From Virgisporangium aurantiacum (lineage in GTDB: Bacteria; Actinomycetota; Actinomycetes; Mycobacteriales; Micromonosporaceae), in contig NZ_BOPG01000012.1 in assembly GCF_016863635.1 (NCBI RefSeq), positions 1 to 64,000 of the forward strand: 64,000 bases of DNA, given 5' to 3'. Position numbers and translations under genes: made by a program. Positions 15,314 to 22,870 of this stretch are shown here, piece by piece; the stretch's first letter is position 1, and the number at the start of each line of letters is the position of its first letter. The notes beneath the pieces are model-generated. The model was not told where the DNA came from and made no database searches. It saw only the letters and a list, made by a program, of their open reading frames with translations.

Positions 15314-16498
15314 ATGCGGATTACCGGGTACCGGACCCTGACGACGGTCCAGGACTGGGGTCGACCCATCGGCGACGCCAACGGCGTCTACGCCGACGGG
15401 ATCGTGTCGGTGCCGATCATCCTGGTCGACACCGACGAGGGCATCACCGGTGTCGGCCTCGGCCCGCACGTGCAGGTCGACTCGGTGTTCGCCGCCATCG
15501 ACGGCGAGGACCCGCGCAGCGTGACCGCGCTTTACGACCGCATGTTGCGGCGGACGTTCAAGGCCGGCCACGCGGGCGCCGTGTTCGGAACCATCGGCGC
15601 GCTGGACACCGCGTTGTGGGACATCAAGGCACAGGCGGCGGGCGAGCCGTTGTGGCGCCTGCTCGGTGGACGCGACCGCACAGTCCCCGCCTACGCCTCC
15701 GGCCTCGACATCGGCCTGACCGACAGCGAGCTCGTCTCGGTCTACCGGACCTTCGCCGGGTACGGGTTACGCGCGGCCAAGCTCAAGGGCGGCCTCGACA
15801 TCGAGCGCGACCGCCACCGTCTGACCCTGGTGCGCGACGTTCTGACCGACGCCGCGCACGGCTCGCGGCCGAGCCTGATGCTAGACGTCAACGAGTCGTG
15901 GACCCGCAAGCAGGCGGTTCGGCACGTCCAGGAGATCGAGCGGATCCTCGACCTCACCTGGATCGAGGAGCCCGTCCGGCGCTGGGACGCCGAGGGTCTG
16001 GCCGTGGTCAGTCGCGCGGTCCACGCGTCGGTCGCGACGGGCGAGAACCTCACCGGCCTGGAGCAATTCCGTCCACTGGTCGCCGCCGGAGCCGTCGACG
16101 TGGTCCAGATCGCCGCGGTGTGGGGCATCACGCACTTCCTCCGGGTCGCCGCGCTCGCCAACGCGCACGATCTTCCGGTGAGCCCGATCGGCAACACTCC
16201 GATCGCGCTGCTGCACGCCGCAACGTCGACGCCAAACCACCTCGTGAGCGAGCTCCAGGACCTCCAGCCGCCGGTCGGGGTCTCCTTCGACCTGACGATC
16301 GAGGACGGCGCGTTCATCCTGGCCGACTCGCCCGGACTGGGCATCAGGGTCGACGAGGCCGCGATCGCCGCCACCCCTCTCCGGCCGCACGACGACGTGG
16401 GCGAGGGGCCCTCGGTGCGGCCGGACCAGGCAGGGCGGCGGCTGCTGGTGACCGCGCGAGCCGTCACCCGGCCGGCTCCGGCCCCCGTCGCGTCGTGA
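15314..16498 (+). CDS. Enolase-superfamily (mandelate racemase-like) protein, altered catalytic His
   Basis: Expected to dehydrate or racemise a sugar acid using Mg2+. The 394 residues keep the metal ligands D191 (LMLDVNESW), E218/E219 (WIEEP) and E244 (ATGENLTG) and the K156-x-K158 pair. A paralogue in the same window (32939-34102) is colinear and shares most motifs; at the position where that copy has GHHGNT this one has GNTPIA, so the histidine expected as the second acid/base is missing. Its product may catalyse a different or partial reaction. It has a TTA codon (15767-15769), rare in such genomes. Operon with the CUT1 importer; the true substrate is unknown. Confidence 0.88.
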   Translation: MRITGYRTLTTVQDWGRPIGDANGVYADGIVSVPIILVDTDEGITGVGLGPHVQVDSVFAAIDGEDPRSVTALYDRMLRRTFKAGHAGAVFGTIGALDTALWDIKAQAAGEPLWRLLGGRDRTVPAYASGLDIGLTDSELVSVYRTFAGYGLRAAKLKGGLDIERDRHRLTLVRDVLTDAAHGSRPSLMLDVNESWTRKQAVRHVQEIERILDLTWIEEPVRRWDAEGLAVVSRAVHASVATGENLTGLEQFRPLVAAGAVDVVQIAAVWGITHFLRVAALANAHDLPVSPIGNTPIALLHAATSTPNHLVSELQDLQPPVGVSFDLTIEDGAFILADSPGLGIRVDEAAIAATPLRPHDDVGEGPSVRPDQAGRRLLVTARAVTRPAPAPVAS

Positions 16499-16539
16499 AC
16501 CGGTAACGCCGCCCGTCTCTCCCGCATCGGAGTTCAGCC

Positions 16540-17838
16540 ATGCCGACGATCACCGCGATCGACGTCGTCGACGTCCGTTTTCCCACCGCCCGGGTCCGGC
16601 CCGGGTGCCCGCCGACGCATCCGGACCGGGAGCACTCCGTCGCGTACGTGGCGATCTGGACCAGCACCGAACTGGCCGGCCACGGCCTCGCGTTCACCAT
16701 CGGCCGAGACAACCCCGTGTGCGTCGCCGCGGCGCGCCGGGTCGCCGCACCGCTGCTGGGTCGGGACGTGGACGACGTGGCCGCGTCGCTCGGGACGACG
16801 TACCGACAACTCGTCGAGGCCGGCGAACCTGACGCGGGCACGGCTGTGGTCCGGCTCGCCACCGCCGCCGTGCTGACGGCGGTCTGGGATCTGGTGGCCC
16901 GGCGGGCGGGGAAACCGGTGTGGCGCCTGGTCTCGGAGATGGAACCGACCGAACTGGTGGCGGCGTGCGACTTCGGGCCGCTGTCCGACGCGTTGCCCCG
17001 GCAGGAGGCGGTGGAGATGCTCGAGCGACTCGCTCCCACCCGCGCGCAGCGGGTGCGGCATCTCGCCCAGGTCGGGTATCCGGCGTACACCAGCGTTCCG
17101 GGCCCGCCGGGCCACACCGACGCGCAGCTACGGACGTTCTACGAGAACGCGGTCGCCGACGGGTGGCACGCCGTCAAGGTCGAGGTCGGCGGCAACGTCG
17201 GCGGTGTCAGACGGAGGCTGGCCGCCGCCCGCGCGGCGCTGGGTCCCGACGCCACGCTGCTCGTCGACGCCCGACACCGGTGGGACGTGAAGGAAGCCAT
17301 CCACCACGGCACCGAGCTCGCCGAGTTCGGTCCACTGTGGATAGAGGAGCCGACGGATCCGGACGACGTCGCCGGGCACGCCTCCATCAGGGCGGCCCTG
17401 TCACCGGTCGGCGTGGCGACGGTCGGCAGTTGCCACAGCCGGGTCATGGTCAAGCGGATGGTGGAGGCCCGCGCCGTCGACTGTTGCCGGATCGACCCCG
17501 GCCGGTTGGTGAGCGTCAACGAGATCGTGCCGGTGCTGCTGCTCGCGGCGAAGTTCGGCGTTCCGGTGTGCTATCCCGGCGATGGCGTCGGGCTGAGCGA
17601 GCTGGTTCAACACATCGCCATGATCGACTTCATCTGTGTGAGCGGCAGCATGGTCGGGCGGCTCATCGAGCACGTCGACGTCCTCCACGAGCACTTCAGC
17701 AGTCCCGCGGTCGTCGAAGGTGCGTGGCACCGGCCGCCGACGGATCCCGGATACAGTGCCCGCATGCAACCCGAGTCCCTTGCGACGTACCGCTATCCCG
17801 ACGGCGCGTACTGGCGTGAGGCCGCGGCGCGGCGGTAG
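16540..17838 (+). CDS. L-fuconate dehydratase homologue with degenerate active site (probable pseudoenzyme)
   Basis: The 432-residue protein aligns along its length with the fuconate dehydratase at 41302: shared VAAACDF-like region, [43 protein letters not shown] and HEHF. Conserved chemistry is lost at several places. KLK is KVE (E215 for the second Lys), VDANQIW is VDARHRW, ATGEH is ATVGS (metal-ligand Glu replaced by Gly), and the catalytic His of CPHAGG is Pro in CYPGDG. Of the metal site only the Asp and the EE pair remain. The reading frame is open and codon use normal, so it is retained as protein, perhaps with a new or structural role. Last gene of the LacI-controlled operon. Confidence 0.85.
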   Translation: MPTITAIDVVDVRFPTARVRPGCPPTHPDREHSVAYVAIWTSTELAGHGLAFTIGRDNPVCVAAARRVAAPLLGRDVDDVAASLGTTYRQLVEAGEPDAGTAVVRLATAAVLTAVWDLVARRAGKPVWRLVSEMEPTELVAACDFGPLSDALPRQEAVEMLERLAPTRAQRVRHLAQVGYPAYTSVPGPPGHTDAQLRTFYENAVADGWHAVKVEVGGNVGGVRRRLAAARAALGPDATLLVDARHRWDVKEAIHHGTELAEFGPLWIEEPTDPDDVAGHASIRAALSPVGVATVGSCHSRVMVKRMVEARAVDCCRIDPGRLVSVNEIVPVLLLAAKFGVPVCYPGDGVGLSELVQHIAMIDFICVSGSMVGRLIEHVDVLHEHFSSPAVVEGAWHRPPTDPGYSARMQPESLATYRYPDGAYWREAAARR

Positions 17839-17913
17839 GAGCGGCGTGGCCGGCTCGACCCCGGCGCCACATCATCGGGGTCGAGGACGCGGTGCGCGCA
17901 ATGAGCGCCACCG

Positions 17914-18003
17914 GCCGGCGGGGATGCCCTGGCCCACGTCAACACGTCCGAGTCGTGGCTGCGCACCGTCCTGAGTCAGCAGCCGACCGAGGATCCGGCG
18001 TAG
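17914..18003 (+). pseudogene. C-terminal remnant of a FadR-type GntR regulator
   Basis: The frame read to the TAG at 18001 gives GGDALAHVNTSESWLRTVL before its end. This matches the C-terminus of the regulator at 43478 (MHVNTSEAWLRAVL) at 11 of 13 core positions. Upstream the frame is closed by a TGA at 17902, and no HTH or start is present. It is therefore a stub about 30 codons long. It sits right behind the degenerate fuconate dehydratase homologue, so both look like leftovers of a duplicated fucose locus. Confidence 0.7.
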
Positions 18004-18018
18004 CTCCGCATGGCACGA

Positions 18019-18029
18019 ACATCAGATGA
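18019..18029. promoter_or_regulatory. Near-perfect copy of the fucose-regulon palindrome (ACATCAGATGA)
   Basis: Matches the palindrome ACATCAGATGT found at 37440, 37536 (reverse orientation) and 44201 in 10 of 11 bases. It lies 224 bases before the CUT2 permease start and 16 bases after the regulator remnant. It may put this importer under the regulator encoded at 43478, or be a relic. Confidence 0.5.
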
Positions 18030-18252
18030 ATCCGTGATCGATGAAGCTAACGCGTCTGCGATCTGCGCACCGCTAAGCAAGCATTTTTGTGGTATGACCT
18101 CGATTTATGGCCGCCCGAGCCGTTTGGAGACTAGACGAGAAGTCTGCCGCCGCGTATAAAACATCTTATCAATCCTGACGGGATTGCCGTACTACGTTCA
18201 CCGCCCGTAGTGCGCACCCGTCGCCGTGCGCGGTCCGGAACGAGGTGGACGC
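18030..18252 (+). other. Leader region of the second importer operon
   Basis: No gene seen. It is AT-richer than its surroundings around 18050-18180 and contains TATAAA near 18155 as a possible -10, without a convincing -35. A short hairpin (CAATCC/GGATTG) lies shortly before the start region. Confidence 0.4.
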
Positions 18253-19290
18253 ATGGCCGTGAGCACGACCGAGCCCGACGTCACTCCGAAGACGGGTCCG
18301 CCCTCGCGGCGCCCCACCTGGCCGAGCATCGCGCTCGCGGTGATCCGCACCGGTCCGGCGCTGATGCTCGTCGCGGTCATCGCGGCGGCGGGCATGCTGT
18401 CGCCGGTCTTCCTCACCACCCGCAACCTCGGCAACGTGCTCGCGCAGACGGCGGTCATCGCGATCCTGGCGATCGCACAGCTGCTCGTCATCATCACGCG
18501 CGGCATCGATCTCTCCGTCGGCTCCACCATCGCTCTCGCGGCCGTCGTCGGCGCACTGACGTTCGAGGCTGTCCCGTCCACGCCACTGGTCGTGCTGGCG
18601 ATGCTCGGCACCGGCCTGGCCGTGGGTCTGGTGAACGGCACCGGACTCGTGTGGGGCCGCCTGCCGCACCCGTTCATCGTCACGCTGGCGACGCTCAGCG
18701 TGGCCCACGGCCTCGCGCTGTGGCTCGCCGGTGGCCAGCCGCACCGGGGAATGCCCGACCTCGTCCAGCAGATCGGCGGGGGCTCGATCGGGTGGCTCCC
18801 GTACTCGACGTTCCTCGTCATCGCGCTCGCCCTCGCGGTCCTGTTCCTGACCACACGCGTGGTCTGGGGACGGTGGATCTATGCCGTCGGCGGCAACCCC
18901 GACGCCGCGCGTCGCTCGGCGATCCCCGTCAACGGCGTGCTCATCTCGGTGTACGCGCTCAGCGGTCTGTCCGCGGGCATCGCGGCGATCGTCACCTCCG
19001 GCCGCCTCAACGCCGGCTCACCGACCTTCGGGGAACTCGCCGAGCTCGACGCCATCGCCGCGGTCGTGATCGGCGGGGCGAGCTTCCTCGGTGGACGCGG
19101 GACGGTGGGCAACGCGCTGATCGGAGCCTTCATGATCGGGGTCATCCGCAACGCGATGAACCTCCTGAACGTCGACGCCTTCGTCCAGCCGATCGTGATC
19201 GGCCTGGTGATCCTGGTCGCGGTGGAACTCGACGTCGTGCGCGGCGTGCTGGAGCGGCGGTTCCGGGTGATGCGGGCGGCGCAGTCATGA
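18253..19290 (+). CDS. CUT2-type (ribose/RbsC-like) ABC permease
   Basis: The 345-residue membrane protein has about eight to ten hydrophobic segments and family landmarks: ITRGIDLSVGSTIAL, GGNPDAARRSAIPV and IAAVVIGGASFLGGRGTVGN. The ATG at 18253 has GAGGTGG just upstream and removes an unlikely Arg-rich extension. Its stop overlaps the ATPase start (ATGA). Gene order here is permease, ATPase, binding protein, the reverse of the usual order. Confidence 0.92.
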   Translation: MAVSTTEPDVTPKTGPPSRRPTWPSIALAVIRTGPALMLVAVIAAAGMLSPVFLTTRNLGNVLAQTAVIAILAIAQLLVIITRGIDLSVGSTIALAAVVGALTFEAVPSTPLVVLAMLGTGLAVGLVNGTGLVWGRLPHPFIVTLATLSVAHGLALWLAGGQPHRGMPDLVQQIGGGSIGWLPYSTFLVIALALAVLFLTTRVVWGRWIYAVGGNPDAARRSAIPVNGVLISVYALSGLSAGIAAIVTSGRLNAGSPTFGELAELDAIAAVVIGGASFLGGRGTVGNALIGAFMIGVIRNAMNLLNVDAFVQPIVIGLVILVAVELDVVRGVLERRFRVMRAAQS

Positions 19291-20045
19291 CCGCCACCGC
19301 CCGGGTACCGGCGCTCCGCGTGGTCGCCGCGGTGAAGAGATTCGGGCTCGTCGTCGCGCTCGACGGAGTCGACCTCGAGGTCCACCACGGCGAAATTCTC
19401 GCTCTCCTGGGCGACAACGGCGCCGGAAAGTCAACGCTGATCAAGTGCATCAGCGGGGTGCACCGGCTCGACTCCGGACACGTCGAACTCGACGGCACGC
19501 CGGTCGACCTCCACTCGCCGGCGGCGGCCCGCGCCCACGGCATCGAAACCGTCTACCAGGACCTGGCGCTGTTCGACAATCTGGATCCGGCGGCCAACTT
19601 CTACGCCGGGCGGGAATCGGCCGGGCCGCGATGGCTACCACGGGGACTGCGGGTGCTGCGACGCCGCGCGATGGCCGAAACCACCGCCGACGTCCTCGAC
19701 CGGCTGCAGGTCCAGGTGCACGGCGGCCAGTCCACCGTCGGCCTGCTGTCCGGCGGTCAGCGCCAGGCGATCGCCGTCGCCCGCGCGGCCGCGTTCGACT
19801 CCCGCATCGTCATCCTCGACGAACCGACCGCCGCGCTCGGACTCCGCGAGTCCCGGCGCGTCCTCGACCTGATCATCCGCCTTCGCGACGAAGGCCGGGC
19901 CGTCATCGTCATCTCACACGCCATGGACCACGTGATCGAAATCGCCGACCGGGCCGCCGTCATGAGGCGGGGCCGCAAGGTAGGCGAGGAAGTGCCCAAC
20001 CCGGACACCCGACAGCGGATCGTCTCGCTGATCGTCGGCGCCTGA
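19287..20045 (+). CDS. CUT2 ABC importer ATPase, single-domain form
   Basis: Powers uptake through the preceding permease. At 252 residues it has one nucleotide-binding domain: Walker A GDNGAGKST, signature LLSGGQRQAIAVARA, Walker B VILDEPTAAL, and switch His in VIVISHAMDHV. Usual RbsA-type proteins of CUT2 systems fuse two domains (about 500 residues), so this importer must use a homodimer, like FrcA-type systems. It overlaps the permease by four bases. Confidence 0.92.
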   Translation: MTATARVPALRVVAAVKRFGLVVALDGVDLEVHHGEILALLGDNGAGKSTLIKCISGVHRLDSGHVELDGTPVDLHSPAAARAHGIETVYQDLALFDNLDPAANFYAGRESAGPRWLPRGLRVLRRRAMAETTADVLDRLQVQVHGGQSTVGLLSGGQRQAIAVARAAAFDSRIVILDEPTAALGLRESRRVLDLIIRLRDEGRAVIVISHAMDHVIEIADRAAVMRRGRKVGEEVPNPDTRQRIVSLIVGA

Positions 20046-20060
20046 CGCCGCCACCCCACC

Positions 20061-20087
20061 CCGCAGGCACGCACCGTGTGCCTGCGG
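20061..20087 (+). promoter_or_regulatory. Perfect 10-bp stem-loop between ATPase and binding-protein genes
   Basis: CCGCAGGCAC (20061-20070) and GTGCCTGCGG (20078-20087) flank a seven-base loop. It sits in the 83-base gap inside the operon. A stem here commonly protects or processes mRNA so that the binding protein is made in excess; a partial terminator is the alternative. Confidence 0.55.
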
Positions 20088-20128
20088 CACTTCCCCCATC
20101 CCACGTCGATCCCGAAGGGACTGACTCC

Positions 20129-21076
20129 ATGAAACGCACCCGATCCCTGCTTGCGCCTGCCCTCACCGTCGCCGTGGCCGTCGCCATCGCCGCGGCCGGC
20201 TGCGGCTCCGACGACCCGGCCGCCGGCTCCGACACCATCAAGGTCGGTTTCATCACCAAGTTCCCGGTGGACTTCTACGACACCATGGTCGACGCGGTCA
20301 AGAAGTACGACGCCGACCACAAGGACGTCGACGTCGTCTTCGGCCAGGGAAAGAGCGGCACCGACGACGAAGGCGTCATCGCCATCATCGAGAACATGAT
20401 CACCCAGGACGTGAAGGCGATCGCCGTCACGCCGACGAGCCCCAACGTCCAGGGCGCCCTTGACAAGGCGGTGAAGGCGGGCATCAAGGTCGTGCTCGTC
20501 GACAACGACATCCCGGGCTGGAACGGCAAGTCGTCGGTGGTGGCGACCGACAACCTCGCCGGTGGCAAGCTCGCCGGCGAGTGGCTCGCGAAGAAGCTGT
20601 CGCCCGGCTCCACCCTCGCCGTTCTCCAGGGTCGGCTGGGCAACCCGTCGCTGGACGATCGCGTCAAGGGCCTCAAGCAGGGACTGGGAACCGTCGCCAC
20701 GATCGTCGCCGAGCCCGCCACCGACTGCGACCAGACCAAGGGCCTCAACGCGGCACAGGACATCCTCACCGCCAACCCGAACGTCACCGCGATCTACGGC
20801 GCGTGCGGACCGCCCATCACCGGCGCCCTGCAGGCGATCAAGGCCGCCAACAAGAAGGCGGGGGCCATCACCGTGGTCGGGTTCGACGCCTCCCCCGACG
20901 AGCTGACCGCGATCGCCAACGGCGAGCAGGCCGCGTCCGTCGCGCAGTTCCCGGCCAAGATGGGTTCCCTCGGTATCGAGACCGCCGTCGCCGCCGCCCG
21001 CGGGGAGCAGGTGTCGGCCAACGTCGACACCGGTACGGAAATCGTCACGAAGGACAACGTGAGCCAGTTCAAGTAG
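20129..21076 (+). CDS. CUT2 ABC importer, sugar-binding lipoprotein
   Basis: Extracellular binding protein of 315 residues with a lipobox (AAGC, Cys about 24) and a Peripla_BP_4-type fold (KVGFITKFPVDFYDTMVDAVKKY, AIAVTPTSPNVQGALDKAV, VDNDIPGW, LQGRLGN). GAAGGGA precedes the ATG. It completes the permease-ATPase-binding protein set. The sugar is not evident; closeness to the fucose-type palindrome at 18019 hints at a deoxyhexose or sugar acid. It converges tightly on the next, opposite-strand gene. Confidence 0.92.
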   Translation: MKRTRSLLAPALTVAVAVAIAAAGCGSDDPAAGSDTIKVGFITKFPVDFYDTMVDAVKKYDADHKDVDVVFGQGKSGTDDEGVIAIIENMITQDVKAIAVTPTSPNVQGALDKAVKAGIKVVLVDNDIPGWNGKSSVVATDNLAGGKLAGEWLAKKLSPGSTLAVLQGRLGNPSLDDRVKGLKQGLGTVATIVAEPATDCDQTKGLNAAQDILTANPNVTAIYGACGPPITGALQAIKAANKKAGAITVVGFDASPDELTAIANGEQAASVAQFPAKMGSLGIETAVAAARGEQVSANVDTGTEIVTKDNVSQFK

Positions 21077-21084
21077 GACCCGGC

Positions 21085-21819
21085 CTATCCCCCGGAGATC
21101 AGCACGTACGCGATGGACGCGGCGCACAGCAGCCCGAACAGGACCACCGGCACCAGCAGCCAGGTGACAATGCCGAGGCCGGCGGCCACGAAACCCTGGG
21201 CGCCGGCCGACAGGTGGAACCGCGGATCCGGGGACGGGTTCGGCGTGGGTTCGGTGGCCAGGTGGATGACGTCGCCCGGCGACAGGAGGTGCTCGGCGAC
21301 CGTGAAGCGGCCCGGATCGGCTTCGATCCGGGCGCGCACCGCGGCCGGCAGCCCCACCGCGGAAAGGCGGTCCAGCATGGCGATGTCGATCGGGAACCGG
21401 GTCACGTGACCCACCGGCACGTCCACGACGATCCGGTCGGCGCGCACCGCCAGCGTGCCGGGCCGGTGGGTGACCTGCTTCCGCCGGGTGCGGATCTCCT
21501 GGTCGTAACGGACCTGGATGTCCCCGGCGGACGTCCACTGCCACAACGGGTGCGGCTGGTCGGCAGCCGTGACGGAGGTCGTCGCCAGCGCACCCGGCGC
21601 TCCGGTCAGCGGGCCGCGGACGGTGGACGGGCCGGTGATCACGCCGCGGACCGCGATCGCCACCGCGCCCGCCTCGTGGAGCCTGATCAGCGCGTTGCGC
21701 CCCGGAGCCCGGTTGGCCGCGCGCACGACGAGGCGCGCGGCCCAGGCGCTGACCGCCGCGATCCCGGCGACGAGCAGCCAGCCGAGCACGTCGCCGATCA
21801 GTCCGAGCACGACCTGCAT
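21085..21819 (-). CDS. Membrane protein with GIDE-like domain
   Basis: The 244-residue protein has a membrane anchor at the N-terminus (about 4-28) and a pair of membrane segments at the C-terminus (about 205-243). The middle (GAVAIAVRGVITGPSTVRGPLTG ... QEIRTRRKQVTHRPGTLAVRAD ... VDVPVG) resembles the GIDE domain found in MULAN/E3-like membrane proteins and many actinobacterial proteins of unknown function. Its ATG overlaps the galM stop. Placement at the end of a sugar operon may be incidental. Confidence 0.65.
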   Translation of the reverse strand: MQVVLGLIGDVLGWLLVAGIAAVSAWAARLVVRAANRAPGRNALIRLHEAGAVAIAVRGVITGPSTVRGPLTGAPGALATTSVTAADQPHPLWQWTSAGDIQVRYDQEIRTRRKQVTHRPGTLAVRADRIVVDVPVGHVTRFPIDIAMLDRLSAVGLPAAVRARIEADPGRFTVAEHLLSPGDVIHLATEPTPNPSPDPRFHLSAGAQGFVAAGLGIVTWLLVPVVLFGLLCAASIAYVLISGG

Positions 21820-22865
21820 TATCGGCTCGTGCTGAACCGGTAGACGGTGGTGGTCCGGTAGACCTGTCCCGGCCGCAGCACCGTGGTGGGGAAGTTCGGG
21901 TGGTTCGGGGAGTCGGGGAAGTGCTGGGTCTCCAGCGCGAAGCCGGCGCCCCGGTGGTAGGCGCGTCCGCTGGTGCCCGTCAGTGTCCCGTCGAGGAGGT
22001 TGCCGGAGTAGAACTGGATTCCGGGCTCCTCGGTCAGCACCGTCAGCACGCGTCCACTCTGCGGCTCGACGACCGTGGCCACCTCCACCAGACCGGAGCC
22101 CGGCTCCCGGTCCAGGACCCAGTTGTGGTCGTAGCCACCACCGTTGACCAGTTGCGGGAAGTCGTCGCGGATCCGCTCGCCGATCGCGACCGGCCGGGTG
22201 AAGTCCATCGGCGTTCCGGCGACGGGGTCGATGCTGCCGGTCGGGATCAGGGTCTCGTCGACCGGCGTGTACCGGCCGGCGTCGATCCGCAGCACGTGGC
22301 CCTCGACGCTGCCGGAGCCCTCGCCGGCGAGGTTGAAGTACGTGTGGTTGGTGAGGTTGACGATCGTCGGCCGGTCGGTCGTGGCCCGGTACCCGATCCG
22401 GAGGGCGTTGTCGGAGGTGAGCGTGTACGTGACCGTCGTGGTCAGGGTGCCCGGGTAACCCTGGTCGAGATCCGGGCTGATGTGCCGCATCCGGACGCCG
22501 ACCGCGTCGCCCCGCTCGAACGGCGTCGCTTTCCAGACGTGCTTGTCGAAGCCCACGGTGCCACCGTGCAGGCTGTTCGGACCGTCGTTGGTCGGCAGCC
22601 GGTAGCTGGCACCGTCGAGGGTGAACCGGCCCAGCGCGATCCGGTTGGCGTAGCGGCCGGTGATGCATCCGAAGTACGGACTGCGCTCCACGTAGTCGGT
22701 GAGACCGGCGAAACCCAGGACGACGTTCGACACCCGACCGCGCCGGTCGGGAACCTCGATCGACTGGATGATCCCGCCGAACGTCAGGATCCGTACGCGC
22801 ATGCCCTGTGTGTTGCCGAGCGTGAACCGGTCGACCTCGCCGTCGAGGACGTCTCTTCCGTACAT
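21819..22865 (-). CDS. galM: Aldose 1-epimerase (mutarotase)
   Basis: Interconverts alpha and beta anomers of aldoses in the cytoplasm. The 348 residues include GRYANRI, NSLHGG, the acid His in LTNHTYFNLAG and the base Glu in FALETQHFPDSPNHPNFP, all standard for GalM. It sits at the end of the ytf-like importer operon, five bases after the oxidoreductase gene, fitting rapid handling of imported furanose or pyranose sugar. Confidence 0.94.
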   Translation of the reverse strand: MYGRDVLDGEVDRFTLGNTQGMRVRILTFGGIIQSIEVPDRRGRVSNVVLGFAGLTDYVERSPYFGCITGRYANRIALGRFTLDGASYRLPTNDGPNSLHGGTVGFDKHVWKATPFERGDAVGVRMRHISPDLDQGYPGTLTTTVTYTLTSDNALRIGYRATTDRPTIVNLTNHTYFNLAGEGSGSVEGHVLRIDAGRYTPVDETLIPTGSIDPVAGTPMDFTRPVAIGERIRDDFPQLVNGGGYDHNWVLDREPGSGLVEVATVVEPQSGRVLTVLTEEPGIQFYSGNLLDGTLTGTSGRAYHRGAGFALETQHFPDSPNHPNFPTTVLRPGQVYRTTTVYRFSTSR

Positions 22866-22870
22866 GTCCG

